Origin: Spirosoma sp.
GTDB taxonomy: Bacteria; Bacteroidota; Bacteroidia; Cytophagales; Spirosomataceae
DNA length: 44,678 nt
Direction of reading: 5' to 3'
Assembly: GCA_014377625.1 (NCBI GenBank)
Contig: JACMPG010000247.1
Span: forward strand, 1 to 44,678
Positions 24,366 to 33,735 of the stretch are shown one piece after another (the stretch's first letter is position 1; each line of letters begins with the position of its first letter). The translations under genes and the position numbers were made by a program. The notes below the pieces were generated by a model, which did not search any database, had not been told where the DNA came from, and worked only from the letters and a program-made list of their open reading frames with translations.

Positions 24366-26087
24366 TTAGGAAAGGGCGTTGAGGATGGCATTTAATTTTT
24401 CGGGGATTTCAGGGTCAACTTCTTCAGGTCTCAGCAAACTGACAAGCTCGTAATAATCCCGTTTATAAAAATTGGCGGGTAAACTCAGGCGTTTATAAAA
24501 TTCGGGAAAGATAACATCCAGCCAATCGTCTGACAATTTGGTATCACTCCAGAATTTAGCTGATAAGTCCCGAAGAGCAGCAGGAGCGGTGATGTCGGTG
24601 ATAACCTGCTCCATAACTTCTTTCAGTTTTTCGCTACTAAACGATGGATGTTTGTGATGCAGTAAACCCGCGTGTCGAATTAAGATGTCTGGTCGGGCGA
24701 AATAATTTTCCAGTTCGCGTTTTTTCCAGAATTGCACAGGTATAGGCGGTGGGTTATTCTCGTAATTTTTCTCGACCCGGTCAAATAGAGCAAATCCCTG
24801 CAAATCAGGTACAAACTCACGCAGGGCCACAAAATTTTCTATGGCTTTGTGCGGTACGTTATTTTCTGTGTACTGTACATTGGCTGTTTGTAGAAAAGCG
24901 AGTATTTCAGGATTCAGCTTTTCTGCAAATTTTTTAAGCATTTCAAGATCAGTTGAGCCTTCTAGATAAAGGATATGACCTTTCAGCCGGGCCAGATAAT
25001 AACGCTCCCAGCCGATGTCCGTCAGGGCTTTTTTAAGGTAATTAATTTGCTTTCGCTTTTGATCCGTATTCAGGTCTATGGCCTTACTATCAATCAGGGC
25101 TACTATATTCGATGCATCGGCGGCTTCATCGAGTACTACTTCTGAGTGGGAAGCCATAATCAACTGCGACTGGGTTTCGTTGGCAACGGCGTTTATTAGC
25201 TGGAATGCTTCGCGCTGCCGAATTACTTCAAGGTGCGCATCGGGTTCGTCGAGCAGTAGTGTCGTGCCGGGGTGGGCGTACATATAGGCCAATAGGAGCA
25301 GCGTCTGCTGAAAACCCCGCCCCGCTGAAGCAATGTCGTACCGAATCTTTTTCTCGGTGTACTCAAGTTGGAGTAACCCCGTTGCCCGAATGTATTCGGG
25401 TTCATGCAGGTCGGCACCAAACATCTTTTGGATGGCTTCGCGCAGTTTTTCCCAGTTCGCCTGCCCGTTGTTGGCAGCCTGTGAAGGGATTTCGGGATGC
25501 AGGATGCTGTAGCAAATATTTCGGAGCACTTCGGCGGTTCGGCCTTCGCCCAGGCGTCGGTCAACGGCACCGGGCGTTAGCAGGTCCTCTTCGGTAGCCA
25601 GACCCGACATGGGTTGGAGAAAGCCAAAATGAACGGCTTTATTCTGGTCAATCAACTGACTATACTGCTTAAGGCCACTCACTATTTTGCAGCTAATGGA
25701 CTCCGCGTTGGCAAACGTAAATTCGGTTTTACAATTCCAGTCTTTGCCATCCTGTTCGCCCGTTAGCTCGACGGTCAGCCGCACATGCTCCACTCCGCCA
25801 CTCTTTTTGTTTTCGGTCACTTTTTTGCTTCGCCATAGGAATCTGGCGTCAGCAATAGGCGTATTGAGTAAATCTTTCCGGTTAATGGTAACCGCTCCCT
25901 GCCGGTTTAAGTCATTTTTTTGGTGCGCCTGAACGAAGTTGGCAACACCAATTTCCCAAAGACACAATGCTTGGAAAATGGTTGATTTACCTGCGTTATT
26001 GGGTCCAATCAGAACAACCGACTGGGAAAGTGAGAACGATACGGCTTCTAATTTCTTGAAGTTTTTTATGGCAACTCTCGTAATCAT
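24366..26087 (-). CDS. OLD/PARIS-like ATPase with C-terminal TOPRIM-like domain
   Basis: A 573-residue two-part protein. The ATPase half (1 to about 340) has Walker A GPNNAGKST (28-36), signature SAGRGFQQTL, Walker B LLLDEPDAHLE and a switch histidine in MASHSEVV. The second half resembles TOPRIM/DUF4435 nucleases: HILYLEGSTDLEML (motif I glutamate), GFALFDRVEKN at the position of the DxD motif, and FWKKRELENYFARP, an ELENY helix typical of these proteins. The second aspartate of DxD reads valine, so catalysis could be altered. OLD, GajA and PARIS proteins of this plan act in phage defence. It stands alone, is lower in GC than its neighbours, and a defence role is inference. Confidence 0.8.
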   Translation of the reverse strand: MITRVAIKNFKKLEAVSFSLSQSVVLIGPNNAGKSTIFQALCLWEIGVANFVQAHQKNDLNRQGAVTINRKDLLNTPIADARFLWRSKKVTENKKSGGVEHVRLTVELTGEQDGKDWNCKTEFTFANAESISCKIVSGLKQYSQLIDQNKAVHFGFLQPMSGLATEEDLLTPGAVDRRLGEGRTAEVLRNICYSILHPEIPSQAANNGQANWEKLREAIQKMFGADLHEPEYIRATGLLQLEYTEKKIRYDIASAGRGFQQTLLLLAYMYAHPGTTLLLDEPDAHLEVIRQREAFQLINAVANETQSQLIMASHSEVVLDEAADASNIVALIDSKAIDLNTDQKRKQINYLKKALTDIGWERYYLARLKGHILYLEGSTDLEMLKKFAEKLNPEILAFLQTANVQYTENNVPHKAIENFVALREFVPDLQGFALFDRVEKNYENNPPPIPVQFWKKRELENYFARPDILIRHAGLLHHKHPSFSSEKLKEVMEQVITDITAPAALRDLSAKFWSDTKLSDDWLDVIFPEFYKRLSLPANFYKRDYYELVSLLRPEEVDPEIPEKLNAILNALS

Positions 26088-26209
26088 AGTTTTCGTTAAT
26101 ACGTCCTCAAATAGCTAAATAGACGCACAAATTACAACCATTGACTGAAAGAGAGTAATACGGGTGTAGCTGAACTGCTCTATTTTTTCTAAACGCAGAT
26201 CGTCAAAAC

Positions 26210-28747
26210 TCAGAATGCCAGCCAGCCCGATATTTTGAGGGCGAAGGGCGTAACGGGGATGCCCGTGCGGCTCACGTTGTCCAGATAGGTAAGCCGGTGA
26301 ATGGCATCGACCCGGAATACTTTGAAGATGTTATCGATACCGTAGCCCACTTCTACGTAGGGCGTGCTGGTGAGCGAGTTGAAGCCGTCAACGGCCCGGC
26401 CCTGTGGGTCAGTAGGCGGGATGAGGTTCGTGTTGGCCGGCGATACGCTGCCCACCATGACTTTTGCGGTAACCAGCTCGCGCCACTTGAGCCGACGTAG
26501 CAACGGAACCCTGTTAAACAGCAGCCCGCCAAAATTATGCTCGTAGCGCACCGTAGCCCAGCGGTCGGCCACAAATTCGAAGTAATTCATCAGGTTATAC
26601 GCGTTACCGACGTAAAACCAAGATTCGTTGCCCAGTGGCGTATAAAGCAGCGTGTAGGGTACCGTTGAGGGAATAATCCCCGCGTCGATGGTGTAGTAAG
26701 ACCGGCCCAGTACGCCCATGCGGAACGAGTGCTTCAGCGACATCGACACGCGATGGTACGTAAAATCACTATCGAACAGGTACCGTATGCCAACTGTATA
26801 ACGCAGGGTAAGAATTGGTTTTCGGGTGGCGCCCGTGCTGAGCCGGGTATTGTCGTTCTGGATAATCAGTTCATCAGGCGCGTAGCGCGTTTCTGACGTA
26901 ATCTCCGACACGGCATAGTCAGACCGGATGTTCTGATCGGTATCCTGCGGTTGTGGGCGGAAGGCAAATGGAAACAGCGGATCGAACGAGCGTCGGCGGA
27001 TGGCCAGCGTCTGGGTCAGCCCCTTACCTATTTCGCGCCGGAAATACAGCAGTTTGTCTTCCTGGAAATACGGTCGGCGGATGGTACCAAAGCGCGAGAA
27101 GGCTGCAAAAAAAGTATTGTTACCGAGGTTATCGGCTCCCAGACCTACCCGTTCCAGGTCGTAGGTTTGCCGGTAGCCCACCACGGTCCAGGGCTTACGG
27201 CTCAGGATGTGTTCAACGCCCGCACTATATTTGAATTGCCGGTCGAGGGTTCCGTAGGCCAGATAACCCGTCAGCAGCCATTTTTTGCTGAAACCCGTTG
27301 TGGTGCGTCCGCCCAGCCGAAACCGGTGACCTTCAACGGTATTGCTGGCATAGCTGTCGAGTAGATGACCAATTTCGAGGTGTAATTTCGGTACGGGAAT
27401 GTAGCCCAGCGTAGCAATGCTGATAAACTTGCCCGCCACCCGCATGAATGGTACGTTGCGCACTGAATCGACCACCTGCATGGCCCGTAGCTCACGGCCC
27501 GAGAGTTGCTGGGGTCGTACGCTTTTCCAGAAGGTCAGGTCGTCGGTTTTATAGTCGTCGGCGAGTTCGATGGCCGGGTTGTAGAAGCCAGCGTCTTTGG
27601 GCTGATTTTCTACGATTCCGGTGGCCGTAGCCAGAAACCGAATCAGCGCGCCGGGTGCTTTCTTGGTAGGTTGCCACGTATCAATCGTGAGCTGGGTCTG
27701 GGTTGGAAACCGAATGCCCGACGCGGTCTGCTCCCAGTCCTGCTCAATACGTAGTTCATCAATAAAATTGATGTTAGCCCGTTTGTCCACCCGCGCGTCA
27801 ATCTGCGTCAGCGCATAGCGGAGCGTGTCGATCCAGACGGTGCCTTCAAAAGCAAGATCAGCGGCTCGTTTGGGCGCGAACTCAATCTCGAAACAAGTCA
27901 CGTCACCCACGTTGACGGTGTCCTTGAGCCGGAACGTGTAAACCGTTTCCCACGACCCACCCACCGGCGAAGGGATATCCTTTTGGAAAACATAGAGTGA
28001 GTTACGGTAAAAATTGTACTGCTGAAACGACGCCCCCGTCAACTGTGCAATTAGCCCGCCGTCGCCCACGCCTACACCCGTTACGTGCGATTTGAGAACA
28101 TTTTCCTTTTGGAGAACGGGATTGGTACGGGTAAAAAACTGCGAATATGTTTCGGATACGAATACCGGCACGGCAGCACGTCCGCTGGCATCGGTAATGG
28201 CGGGCAGTTTACTTAGTAGCCGGTTGATGGGCCCGGGACGCCGTCCGTTCTGGCGGTTCTGATCGAAATTATTCAGATACCCCTCAATCTTGGTATAGCT
28301 GTCATACTGAAACGCCGACAGTTGAGTCGGGTTATACTGATCACGCCGTTTCACCACCTCGCGAATAATCCGATACGCCGGGTCGCCCTTTTTTGCGTAA
28401 ATCTTTACTTCCTGTAGTTTAGTGGCTTCCGCTGTCAACTGAACCTCTACCGTCTGACTGGCAATGGCCAGTAACCGATATACACGGGTCTGGTAGCCAA
28501 GACTGAAAACCTGAAGCGAGTCGGAAAACTGCTTCGTCTGGAGTTTGTATTGCCCCTCCGCGTTGGAGGTGGTACCGGTTGATGTGCCTTTGAGGGCAAT
28601 GCTAGCAAACGGGATGCCTTCGCCGGTGGCGGCATCGGTCACGCGCCCGGTAATGCTATAGGTTTGCTGGGCAAGCGTGGGTTCGGCCAGTAAGAAACTG
28701 GTAAACACCGGGACAAGCAGAAAAACGTAGCGTATAGTAAGTGTCAT
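26210..28747 (-). CDS. DUF5686 outer-membrane protein with carboxypeptidase-regulatory-like domain
   Basis: 845 residues from the ATG at 28747. A signal peptide ends near EPTLAQ, followed by an Ig-like carboxypeptidase-regulatory domain (YSITGRVTDAATGEGIPFAS, then GTTSNAEGQYKL). The DUF5686 region follows (AYRIIREVVKRRDQYNP; FYRNSLYVFQKDIPSPV), and the C-terminal half is a beta-barrel with alternating strands ending in a terminal aromatic (ISGWLAF), typical of outer-membrane proteins. It is common in Bacteroidota; function unknown, perhaps linked to surface-structure assembly or transport. Full length. Confidence 0.88.
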   Translation of the reverse strand: MTLTIRYVFLLVPVFTSFLLAEPTLAQQTYSITGRVTDAATGEGIPFASIALKGTSTGTTSNAEGQYKLQTKQFSDSLQVFSLGYQTRVYRLLAIASQTVEVQLTAEATKLQEVKIYAKKGDPAYRIIREVVKRRDQYNPTQLSAFQYDSYTKIEGYLNNFDQNRQNGRRPGPINRLLSKLPAITDASGRAAVPVFVSETYSQFFTRTNPVLQKENVLKSHVTGVGVGDGGLIAQLTGASFQQYNFYRNSLYVFQKDIPSPVGGSWETVYTFRLKDTVNVGDVTCFEIEFAPKRAADLAFEGTVWIDTLRYALTQIDARVDKRANINFIDELRIEQDWEQTASGIRFPTQTQLTIDTWQPTKKAPGALIRFLATATGIVENQPKDAGFYNPAIELADDYKTDDLTFWKSVRPQQLSGRELRAMQVVDSVRNVPFMRVAGKFISIATLGYIPVPKLHLEIGHLLDSYASNTVEGHRFRLGGRTTTGFSKKWLLTGYLAYGTLDRQFKYSAGVEHILSRKPWTVVGYRQTYDLERVGLGADNLGNNTFFAAFSRFGTIRRPYFQEDKLLYFRREIGKGLTQTLAIRRRSFDPLFPFAFRPQPQDTDQNIRSDYAVSEITSETRYAPDELIIQNDNTRLSTGATRKPILTLRYTVGIRYLFDSDFTYHRVSMSLKHSFRMGVLGRSYYTIDAGIIPSTVPYTLLYTPLGNESWFYVGNAYNLMNYFEFVADRWATVRYEHNFGGLLFNRVPLLRRLKWRELVTAKVMVGSVSPANTNLIPPTDPQGRAVDGFNSLTSTPYVEVGYGIDNIFKVFRVDAIHRLTYLDNVSRTGIPVTPFALKISGWLAF

Positions 28748-28910
28748 CAAACGAGCCGGAGCTAATTGTATTTTAATGTCAACCTGCTTTTAGTCAACAG
28801 AGTTTACTATTTGTGCCTGTTTTTGATGAACGGCGAAATAATCATGTAGATACACAAACTCATCTTTGTTGAGTACGATTTCAAGCCATCAAAAGCAGAG
28901 GGACCATAAC

Positions 28911-28941
28911 AAAAAAACGTCCCGCTATTAAGCGGGACGTT
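28911..28941 (-). terminator. Intrinsic terminator of the DUF349 gene
   Basis: An 11-bp perfect stem, AACGTCCCGCT (28916-28926) against AGCGGGACGTT (28931-28941), with a four-base loop. The A-run at 28911-28917 becomes a T-run on the minus strand. It sits about 27 bases past the DUF349 stop. Confidence 0.92.
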
Positions 28942-28967
28942 CCATAAATTGTTATCCGTCAGATAAG

Positions 28968-31622
28968 TTACGCCTGCTCGACACGGAGTTGATGGCGAAG
29001 CTCGTCAATCTGCTTTTCGGATTCAGCGATTTTGCGGTCGATGTCGGCGCGGAGCTGATCGGCGTTTTTCGAGCGGGCAAAGAATTCGATGTTATTGCGA
29101 TACGTAGCAATGTCGTTTTCAATGGCGGTAATACGTCGGCGCAGGTCTCCCTCGCGCTTGCTGCCACCACTGTCGCCCCGGTTGTAATCGTCGCGATAGG
29201 TGTTACGGCCATAATCGCGGTCATCATCCTGATCGCGGCTGCCCCGGTTGCCACCACCCCGATTCCGGTCGCGGTTACCGCCCTCTTGTGGGCTGCCCTC
29301 CCGTGGGCCGCCCCGTTCGCGGTTACCGCCGGGTCTTGCCCCTGCGTCTGAGCGTCGGTCCGACCGGGGGCCTCCCGCCCGAGATCCTCCAGTCCGGGTC
29401 GCTTCGGCTTCGCTCTGGAGCATGATACGCTCCTTATCTTTGGCCGGAATCTGACCCGTAGCACTTACCAGCGCGTTTACGGCGTTGATGTACCGCTTTT
29501 GAGTTGCTTCTTTATCTTTCTTGGGAACGAAACCAATGGACAGCCATTCCTGCCGGAAGGCTTCGAGTTGAGAGAGGTCAGCGTTTTCGGTGGTGGCCGC
29601 TTCAATGCGTTCGATGAGCGCAATTTTCTTCGTCAGATTATCCTCAAACTCACGTTCGGTATCCTGATTCCGGGCGCGTTTCTTGTCGAAAAAGGCATCG
29701 CAGGCTGCTTTGAAGCGCTCAAAAATCGAGTTCTTCTGCTTTTCCGGCACCTGCCCGATATTCTTCCACTGCCGTTGCAGTTCAATCACCGTCTGGGTAA
29801 TCTCCGGCGATTCTTCGCCAGCGGCCAGAATCGCTTCTACCTGCTCGCAGAGTTCGGTTTTCTGGCGCAGGTTGTCTTCGCGCTTGCTTTCCAGCTGCCG
29901 GAAAAACTCACCTTTGTTGGCGAAGAACGTTTTGAGTGAAGCCCAGAACTTCTTGCTCAGGTCTTTGCCTTCATCGCGGGGCATCGGCCCTTTTATGGCG
30001 TTCCAGCGGTCCTGAAGGCCCATTACCACTTTGGTACGGTCGTTCCAGTCGTTGATGCTGTTGGATGAGAACGACGTAAGCGGAATCAGTTCTTCGTAGA
30101 TCGCCGATTTTTCTTCGTATAACTGCGCTGACTCTTTGCGCTGCTCGTTGGTCTGATCGCGCCGTTTGTCGTACAGGATATCCAGAGCAGCTTTCATTCT
30201 GGCCCACAGGACTTCCTGCTCGGCTTTTGGGGCTGGTCCAATGTGTTTGTATTCCTCGAAGAGCGCGTTGGCATCGTCGATGGTCTGGCGCGTTACGGGC
30301 GTCTCGTCCGATGCTTTGGCCATAGCCTCCACCTTCTCGATAACCTCGGTTTTCAGGCCGATGTTTTTCTTGCGGTCAAGTTCTTTCAGTTCAAAATAGA
30401 TGTTGCGGTTGCTGAAATACCGGTCAACGAGCGCGTGGAACGTGGCCCAGAGCGTAGCATTGTGCGGGGAGTTCATATTCCCGGCGGCTTTCCACTCGTC
30501 CTGAATTTTCTTAAACTCGTTCCAGCTTGCTTTCTGGTCGACGGCGTTGGTTTCGTCCGACTCAACCAGTTCGCGCAGACGGGTCAGTAATTCGGTTTTG
30601 GCCGTGAAATTGCCGTCTTTGGCTTTGTCCAGATTCTGAAAATAGGTATTCTTCTGACTCTTGATCTGCTTGTACAACTCATCGTAGCGCAGGACTTCGT
30701 CGTCGTGTTTGAACGTAAAGCCTTCTTCAGATGCCTCTTCGGCCTGGGCCGTGTAGAGCTGGAGGGCGGCTTCGCGCTCGGCCCGCTTCATTTGATCGAA
30801 GAGGGGCTTGGTATCTTTCAGGACGCGGTCGGCCCGCTTAAAATCGGCGGGCATTACCGCCGATGCCGAGATAATGGTTATCTGCCCTTCGAGCAGAGAA
30901 ACGAAGTCAGTTTTTGAGAACTGGCTATAGTCAGCGGCAGGTTCAGCTATGGTTTCATCTTCAGTTGCAGCGTTATCTGACTCACTGCTGACCGGTTCGG
31001 TTTCTTCTGCTTCCGTAATGTCGGCAACGTCTTCCTCTACGGCAGCGGCAACGGTTTCTGCTTCGTCAATCGGAGTGTCGTCGGAGACTGCATGGCTCAT
31101 GTCGGTTTGCGCCATGACGTCGGTTTCCGCTGGTGCCGATGCGTCAATAGCTTCCGCAACGGCAGCTGGCGCGTCCGGTTCGGGCATCTCGGCAGGGGGT
31201 GGGAGGGTGGTTTGGGCTTCTACAACGGGCATAACGGCTTCGTCCAGCTCCGCCGTTTCGTCCACATCTGCCGACGAGTCAGCCTGTTCGACAACTGCCG
31301 CTTCATCAGCTACCGGCGTCTCTATCGGCTCAGCCACGTCTGCCGGATTGGTCACGACTTCCGTTGTTTCGCCGATTACCGACTCATCTGATTGTTCGTC
31401 AGTTGTTGTGTCGTCGGGCGATGGGATCGCTGTGTTGTCAGAATCCGTTGGCTGAACTGGCGTTGCAGCAACTGACTCCGCAGTCTGGGGCGGAGTGTCC
31501 GTGGCCTCAACCGCCGTGTTGGCTGGCGTCGTGGTCACGTCGGGGGTATTCACTGCCAGCGCGTCGGTTGTCTGAGAGGTGACTTCCGGCTGCTGGTTTA
31601 TTTTCTGGTCTTGGTTTGCCAT
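28968..31622 (-). CDS. DUF349 domain-containing protein with long acidic N-terminus
   Basis: An 884-residue protein. Residues 1 to about 235 are a low-complexity acidic and alanine/threonine/valine-rich region. The remainder contains several tandem DUF349 helical repeats recognised by W-x-x-I/A motifs: [55 protein letters not shown] and [15 protein letters not shown] basic glycine/arginine-rich segment (about residues 735-810) precedes a final coiled coil. DUF349 proteins are linked to nucleic-acid and stress functions, but the role is not defined. The Gly/Arg tract suggests RNA binding or phase separation; this is inference. It has its own terminator and a promoter back to back with pdxH. 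Confidence 0.85.
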   Translation of the reverse strand: MANQDQKINQQPEVTSQTTDALAVNTPDVTTTPANTAVEATDTPPQTAESVAATPVQPTDSDNTAIPSPDDTTTDEQSDESVIGETTEVVTNPADVAEPIETPVADEAAVVEQADSSADVDETAELDEAVMPVVEAQTTLPPPAEMPEPDAPAAVAEAIDASAPAETDVMAQTDMSHAVSDDTPIDEAETVAAAVEEDVADITEAEETEPVSSESDNAATEDETIAEPAADYSQFSKTDFVSLLEGQITIISASAVMPADFKRADRVLKDTKPLFDQMKRAEREAALQLYTAQAEEASEEGFTFKHDDEVLRYDELYKQIKSQKNTYFQNLDKAKDGNFTAKTELLTRLRELVESDETNAVDQKASWNEFKKIQDEWKAAGNMNSPHNATLWATFHALVDRYFSNRNIYFELKELDRKKNIGLKTEVIEKVEAMAKASDETPVTRQTIDDANALFEEYKHIGPAPKAEQEVLWARMKAALDILYDKRRDQTNEQRKESAQLYEEKSAIYEELIPLTSFSSNSINDWNDRTKVVMGLQDRWNAIKGPMPRDEGKDLSKKFWASLKTFFANKGEFFRQLESKREDNLRQKTELCEQVEAILAAGEESPEITQTVIELQRQWKNIGQVPEKQKNSIFERFKAACDAFFDKKRARNQDTEREFEDNLTKKIALIERIEAATTENADLSQLEAFRQEWLSIGFVPKKDKEATQKRYINAVNALVSATGQIPAKDKERIMLQSEAEATRTGGSRAGGPRSDRRSDAGARPGGNRERGGPREGSPQEGGNRDRNRGGGNRGSRDQDDDRDYGRNTYRDDYNRGDSGGSKREGDLRRRITAIENDIATYRNNIEFFARSKNADQLRADIDRKIAESEKQIDELRHQLRVEQA

Positions 31623-31647
31623 GTTGGGAACGTACCGATTACTTTTG
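31615..31647 (+). promoter_or_regulatory. Promoter for pdxH
   Basis: TTTG at 31615-31618, a 21-base gap, then TACTTTTG at 31640-31647, an exact TAnnTTTG. The start codon lies 70 bases downstream. The -33 element overlaps the first codons of the divergent DUF349 gene. Confidence 0.6.
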
Positions 31648-31655
31648 CAAAACTA
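31648..31655 (-). promoter_or_regulatory. Minus-strand -7 box for the DUF349 gene, abutting the pdxH -7 box
   Basis: On the minus strand this reads TAGTTTTG, another TAnnTTTG match. It touches the plus-strand box, so the two form the near-palindrome TACTTTTGCAAAACTA. No clear -33 was seen. The DUF349 start is 25 bases downstream. Confidence 0.5.
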
Positions 31656-31717
31656 CGAAAATTGGCGAATCCATCGCTGTTCAGCCTTTTAAATGCCACT
31701 TTAGACCCCTCAACGGT

Positions 31718-32359
31718 ATGTCTGCAACCCTCAGTGACTTACGAAAAGAGTACACCTTAGCTGGTCTTGACCTGACTGATGTCCTGCCCGACCCGATGGC
31801 GCAGTTTAGGCGGTGGTTTGATGCAGCCCTCGGTGCGGGCGTTCCCGAACCCAATGCCATGCACCTCAGCACGGTGAATGCCGATGGCCGGCCCGATGGC
31901 CGGATTGTGCTTATTAAAGATGTGTCGGACGCCGGATTTGTGTTTTATACCAATTACGAAAGCCGTAAAGGACAGGAACTGCTGGGACAGCCGTTTGCCG
32001 CACTGACGTTTTTCTGGCCCGAACTGGAGCGGCAAATTCGGATTGAAGGGCGGGTTGAAAAGGTGAGCGATGCCGAATCGGACGCTTATTATGCCAGTCG
32101 CCCGCGCGGGAGTCAGATTGGTGCGTGGGTGTCGCAACAGAGCCGCATCATTACTAACCGTGCGGTGCTGGAAACCCGGCAGCGCGACCTCGAAGCACAG
32201 TTTGCTGACCAGTCCGTGCCGCGCCCGCCGTACTGGGGCGGGTTCCGGCTCGTACCCGACGCACTGGAGTTCTGGCAGGGGCGCCCCAGCCGCCTGCACG
32301 ACCGGATCCATTACCGCAGAGAAGAAAATAGCTGGGTGCTGGAACGGCTGTCGCCGTAG
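31718..32359 (+). CDS. pdxH: Pyridoxamine 5'-phosphate oxidase
   Basis: 213 residues from the ATG at 31718 ([17 protein letters not shown]); the frame extends upstream but that part is not family-like. Canonical features are [20 protein letters not shown] (FMN-binding strand), [42 protein letters not shown] and the C-terminal signature [13 protein letters not shown] with RLSP at the end. The enzyme oxidises pyridoxamine or pyridoxine 5'-phosphate to pyridoxal 5'-phosphate with FMN and oxygen in the cytosol. It is the usual length. Confidence 0.96.
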   Translation: MSATLSDLRKEYTLAGLDLTDVLPDPMAQFRRWFDAALGAGVPEPNAMHLSTVNADGRPDGRIVLIKDVSDAGFVFYTNYESRKGQELLGQPFAALTFFWPELERQIRIEGRVEKVSDAESDAYYASRPRGSQIGAWVSQQSRIITNRAVLETRQRDLEAQFADQSVPRPPYWGGFRLVPDALEFWQGRPSRLHDRIHYRREENSWVLERLSP

Positions 32360-32456
32360 TGTTTTGGGACGGTTAGTCTGTCCAATCGGTAGAAAACGAA
32401 CCGGACATTGTTTTACCAGTCCACGAACAACCCGGCTCCTGAGTCGTTATCTCGCC

Positions 32457-33665
32457 ATGCAAAGCACCATGACTTCGCCCCGCAACAAGGCCGACGCTAC
32501 TGAACCTACTACGGATTTTTATTGCCTCGACGATCTGCTCACCGATGAGCATAAGCTGGTGCGGTCGGCGGTGCGCAACTTCGTTAAACGCGAGATTTTG
32601 CCCATCGTGGAAGATTATGCCCAGCGGGCTGAGTTTCCGCGTCAACTGGTGCCTAAGTTCGGGCAGATCGGTGCGTTTGGGCCGAACATACCGACCGAAT
32701 ACGGCGGAGGGGGGCTGGATCAGATCAGCTACGGACTGATGACTCAGGAACTGGAGCGGGGCGATTCGGGCTGCCGCTCGTGCGTATCGGTGCAGAGTTC
32801 GCTGGTGATGTACCCCATCTGGGCGTTCGGTACGGAAGAACAAAAGCAAAAATACCTGCCCCGGCTGGCCACGGGTGAGTTGCTTGGTTGCTACGGCCTG
32901 ACCGAACCCAACCACGGATCGAACCCCGGTGGTATGGAAACCAACTTCATCGAGCGTAGCGATTACTACCTGCTCAATGGCTCAAAACTCTGGATTACCA
33001 ACGCACCCATTGCTGATATTGCCATTGTATGGGCTAAAAACGATCAGGGTAAAGTACGCGCCCTGATTGTGGAACGTGGCTTTGAAGGCTTTACTACGCC
33101 CGAAATCCGCAACAAATGGTCTTTGCGGGCCAGTACCACCGGCGAGTTGGTGTTTCAGGACGTGCGGGTACCGAAAGAAAACCTGCTCCCCGGGGCCTAC
33201 GGGCTGAAAAGTGCCCTCAAGTGCCTGGATCAGGCTCGTTATGGCATCAGCTGGGGGGCGTTGGGCGCGGCCATGGACTGCTACGAAGTGGCCCGCCGGT
33301 ACGCGCTGGAGCGGGTGCAGTTCGAAAAGCCGATTGCGAGTTTTCAGCTGGTGCAGAAAAAACTGGCCGAAATGCTGACCGACATCACGCAGGCGCAACT
33401 GCTATGCTGGCGGCTGGGCGTCCTCAAAAACGAAGACCGCGCCACTACCGCCCAGATTTCGCTGGCCAAGCGCAACAATGTGGAGATGGCCCTGCGCATT
33501 GCCCGCGAAGCCCGGCAGATTCTGGGAGCGATGGGCATATCAGGCGAGTATCCTATTATGCGCCATCTAATGAATCTTGAATCAGTTAGTACCTACGAAG
33601 GTACGCATGACATTCACCTGCTCATCCTGGGCGCCGAAATCACCGGAATTTCAGCTTATAAGTAA
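32457..33665 (+). CDS. Acyl-CoA dehydrogenase, glutaryl-CoA dehydrogenase-like
   Basis: 402 residues from the ATG at 32457; another ATG at 32469 is possible, and the long upstream extension lies inside pdxH in another frame. It has the acyl-CoA dehydrogenase fold: IPTEYGGGGLD, the FAD segment CYGLTEPNHGSNPGGMET, KLWITNAPIADIAIVWAK, RYALERVQFEKPIASFQLVQ and the catalytic glutamate in STYEGTHDIH. The SYEGT-type glutamate with the R-x-Q-F-x-x-P-I pattern and the GSNPGGMET loop are typical of glutaryl-CoA dehydrogenases, which degrade lysine and tryptophan. The stop codon lies within a 56-nt palindrome. Confidence 0.88.
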   Translation: MQSTMTSPRNKADATEPTTDFYCLDDLLTDEHKLVRSAVRNFVKREILPIVEDYAQRAEFPRQLVPKFGQIGAFGPNIPTEYGGGGLDQISYGLMTQELERGDSGCRSCVSVQSSLVMYPIWAFGTEEQKQKYLPRLATGELLGCYGLTEPNHGSNPGGMETNFIERSDYYLLNGSKLWITNAPIADIAIVWAKNDQGKVRALIVERGFEGFTTPEIRNKWSLRASTTGELVFQDVRVPKENLLPGAYGLKSALKCLDQARYGISWGALGAAMDCYEVARRYALERVQFEKPIASFQLVQKKLAEMLTDITQAQLLCWRLGVLKNEDRATTAQISLAKRNNVEMALRIAREARQILGAMGISGEYPIMRHLMNLESVSTYEGTHDIHLLILGAEITGISAYK

Positions 33666-33708
33666 AAGGGAGCCGCAATAAATTGCGGCTCCCTTTTACT
33701 TATAAGCT
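33653..33708. terminator. 56-nt perfect palindrome, probable bidirectional terminator
   Basis: Arms of 27 bases, 33653-33679 and 33682-33708, are exact reverse complements around a two-base AA centre; the core is GGGAGCCGCAAT/ATTGCGGCTCCC flanked by AAAA and TTTT. The TAA stop of the acyl-CoA dehydrogenase (33663-33665) and its last codons lie inside the left arm. It separates convergent genes, so it can terminate in both directions. Confidence 0.85.
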
Positions 33709-33735
33709 TCTGCGAAGTAACGCCCGTCTGCGTAC

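Noticed and set aside
32070-32456. Upstream extension of the acyl-CoA dehydrogenase frame
   Set aside because: It overlaps pdxH in another frame and is arginine/proline-rich; the family starts near the ATG at 32457.
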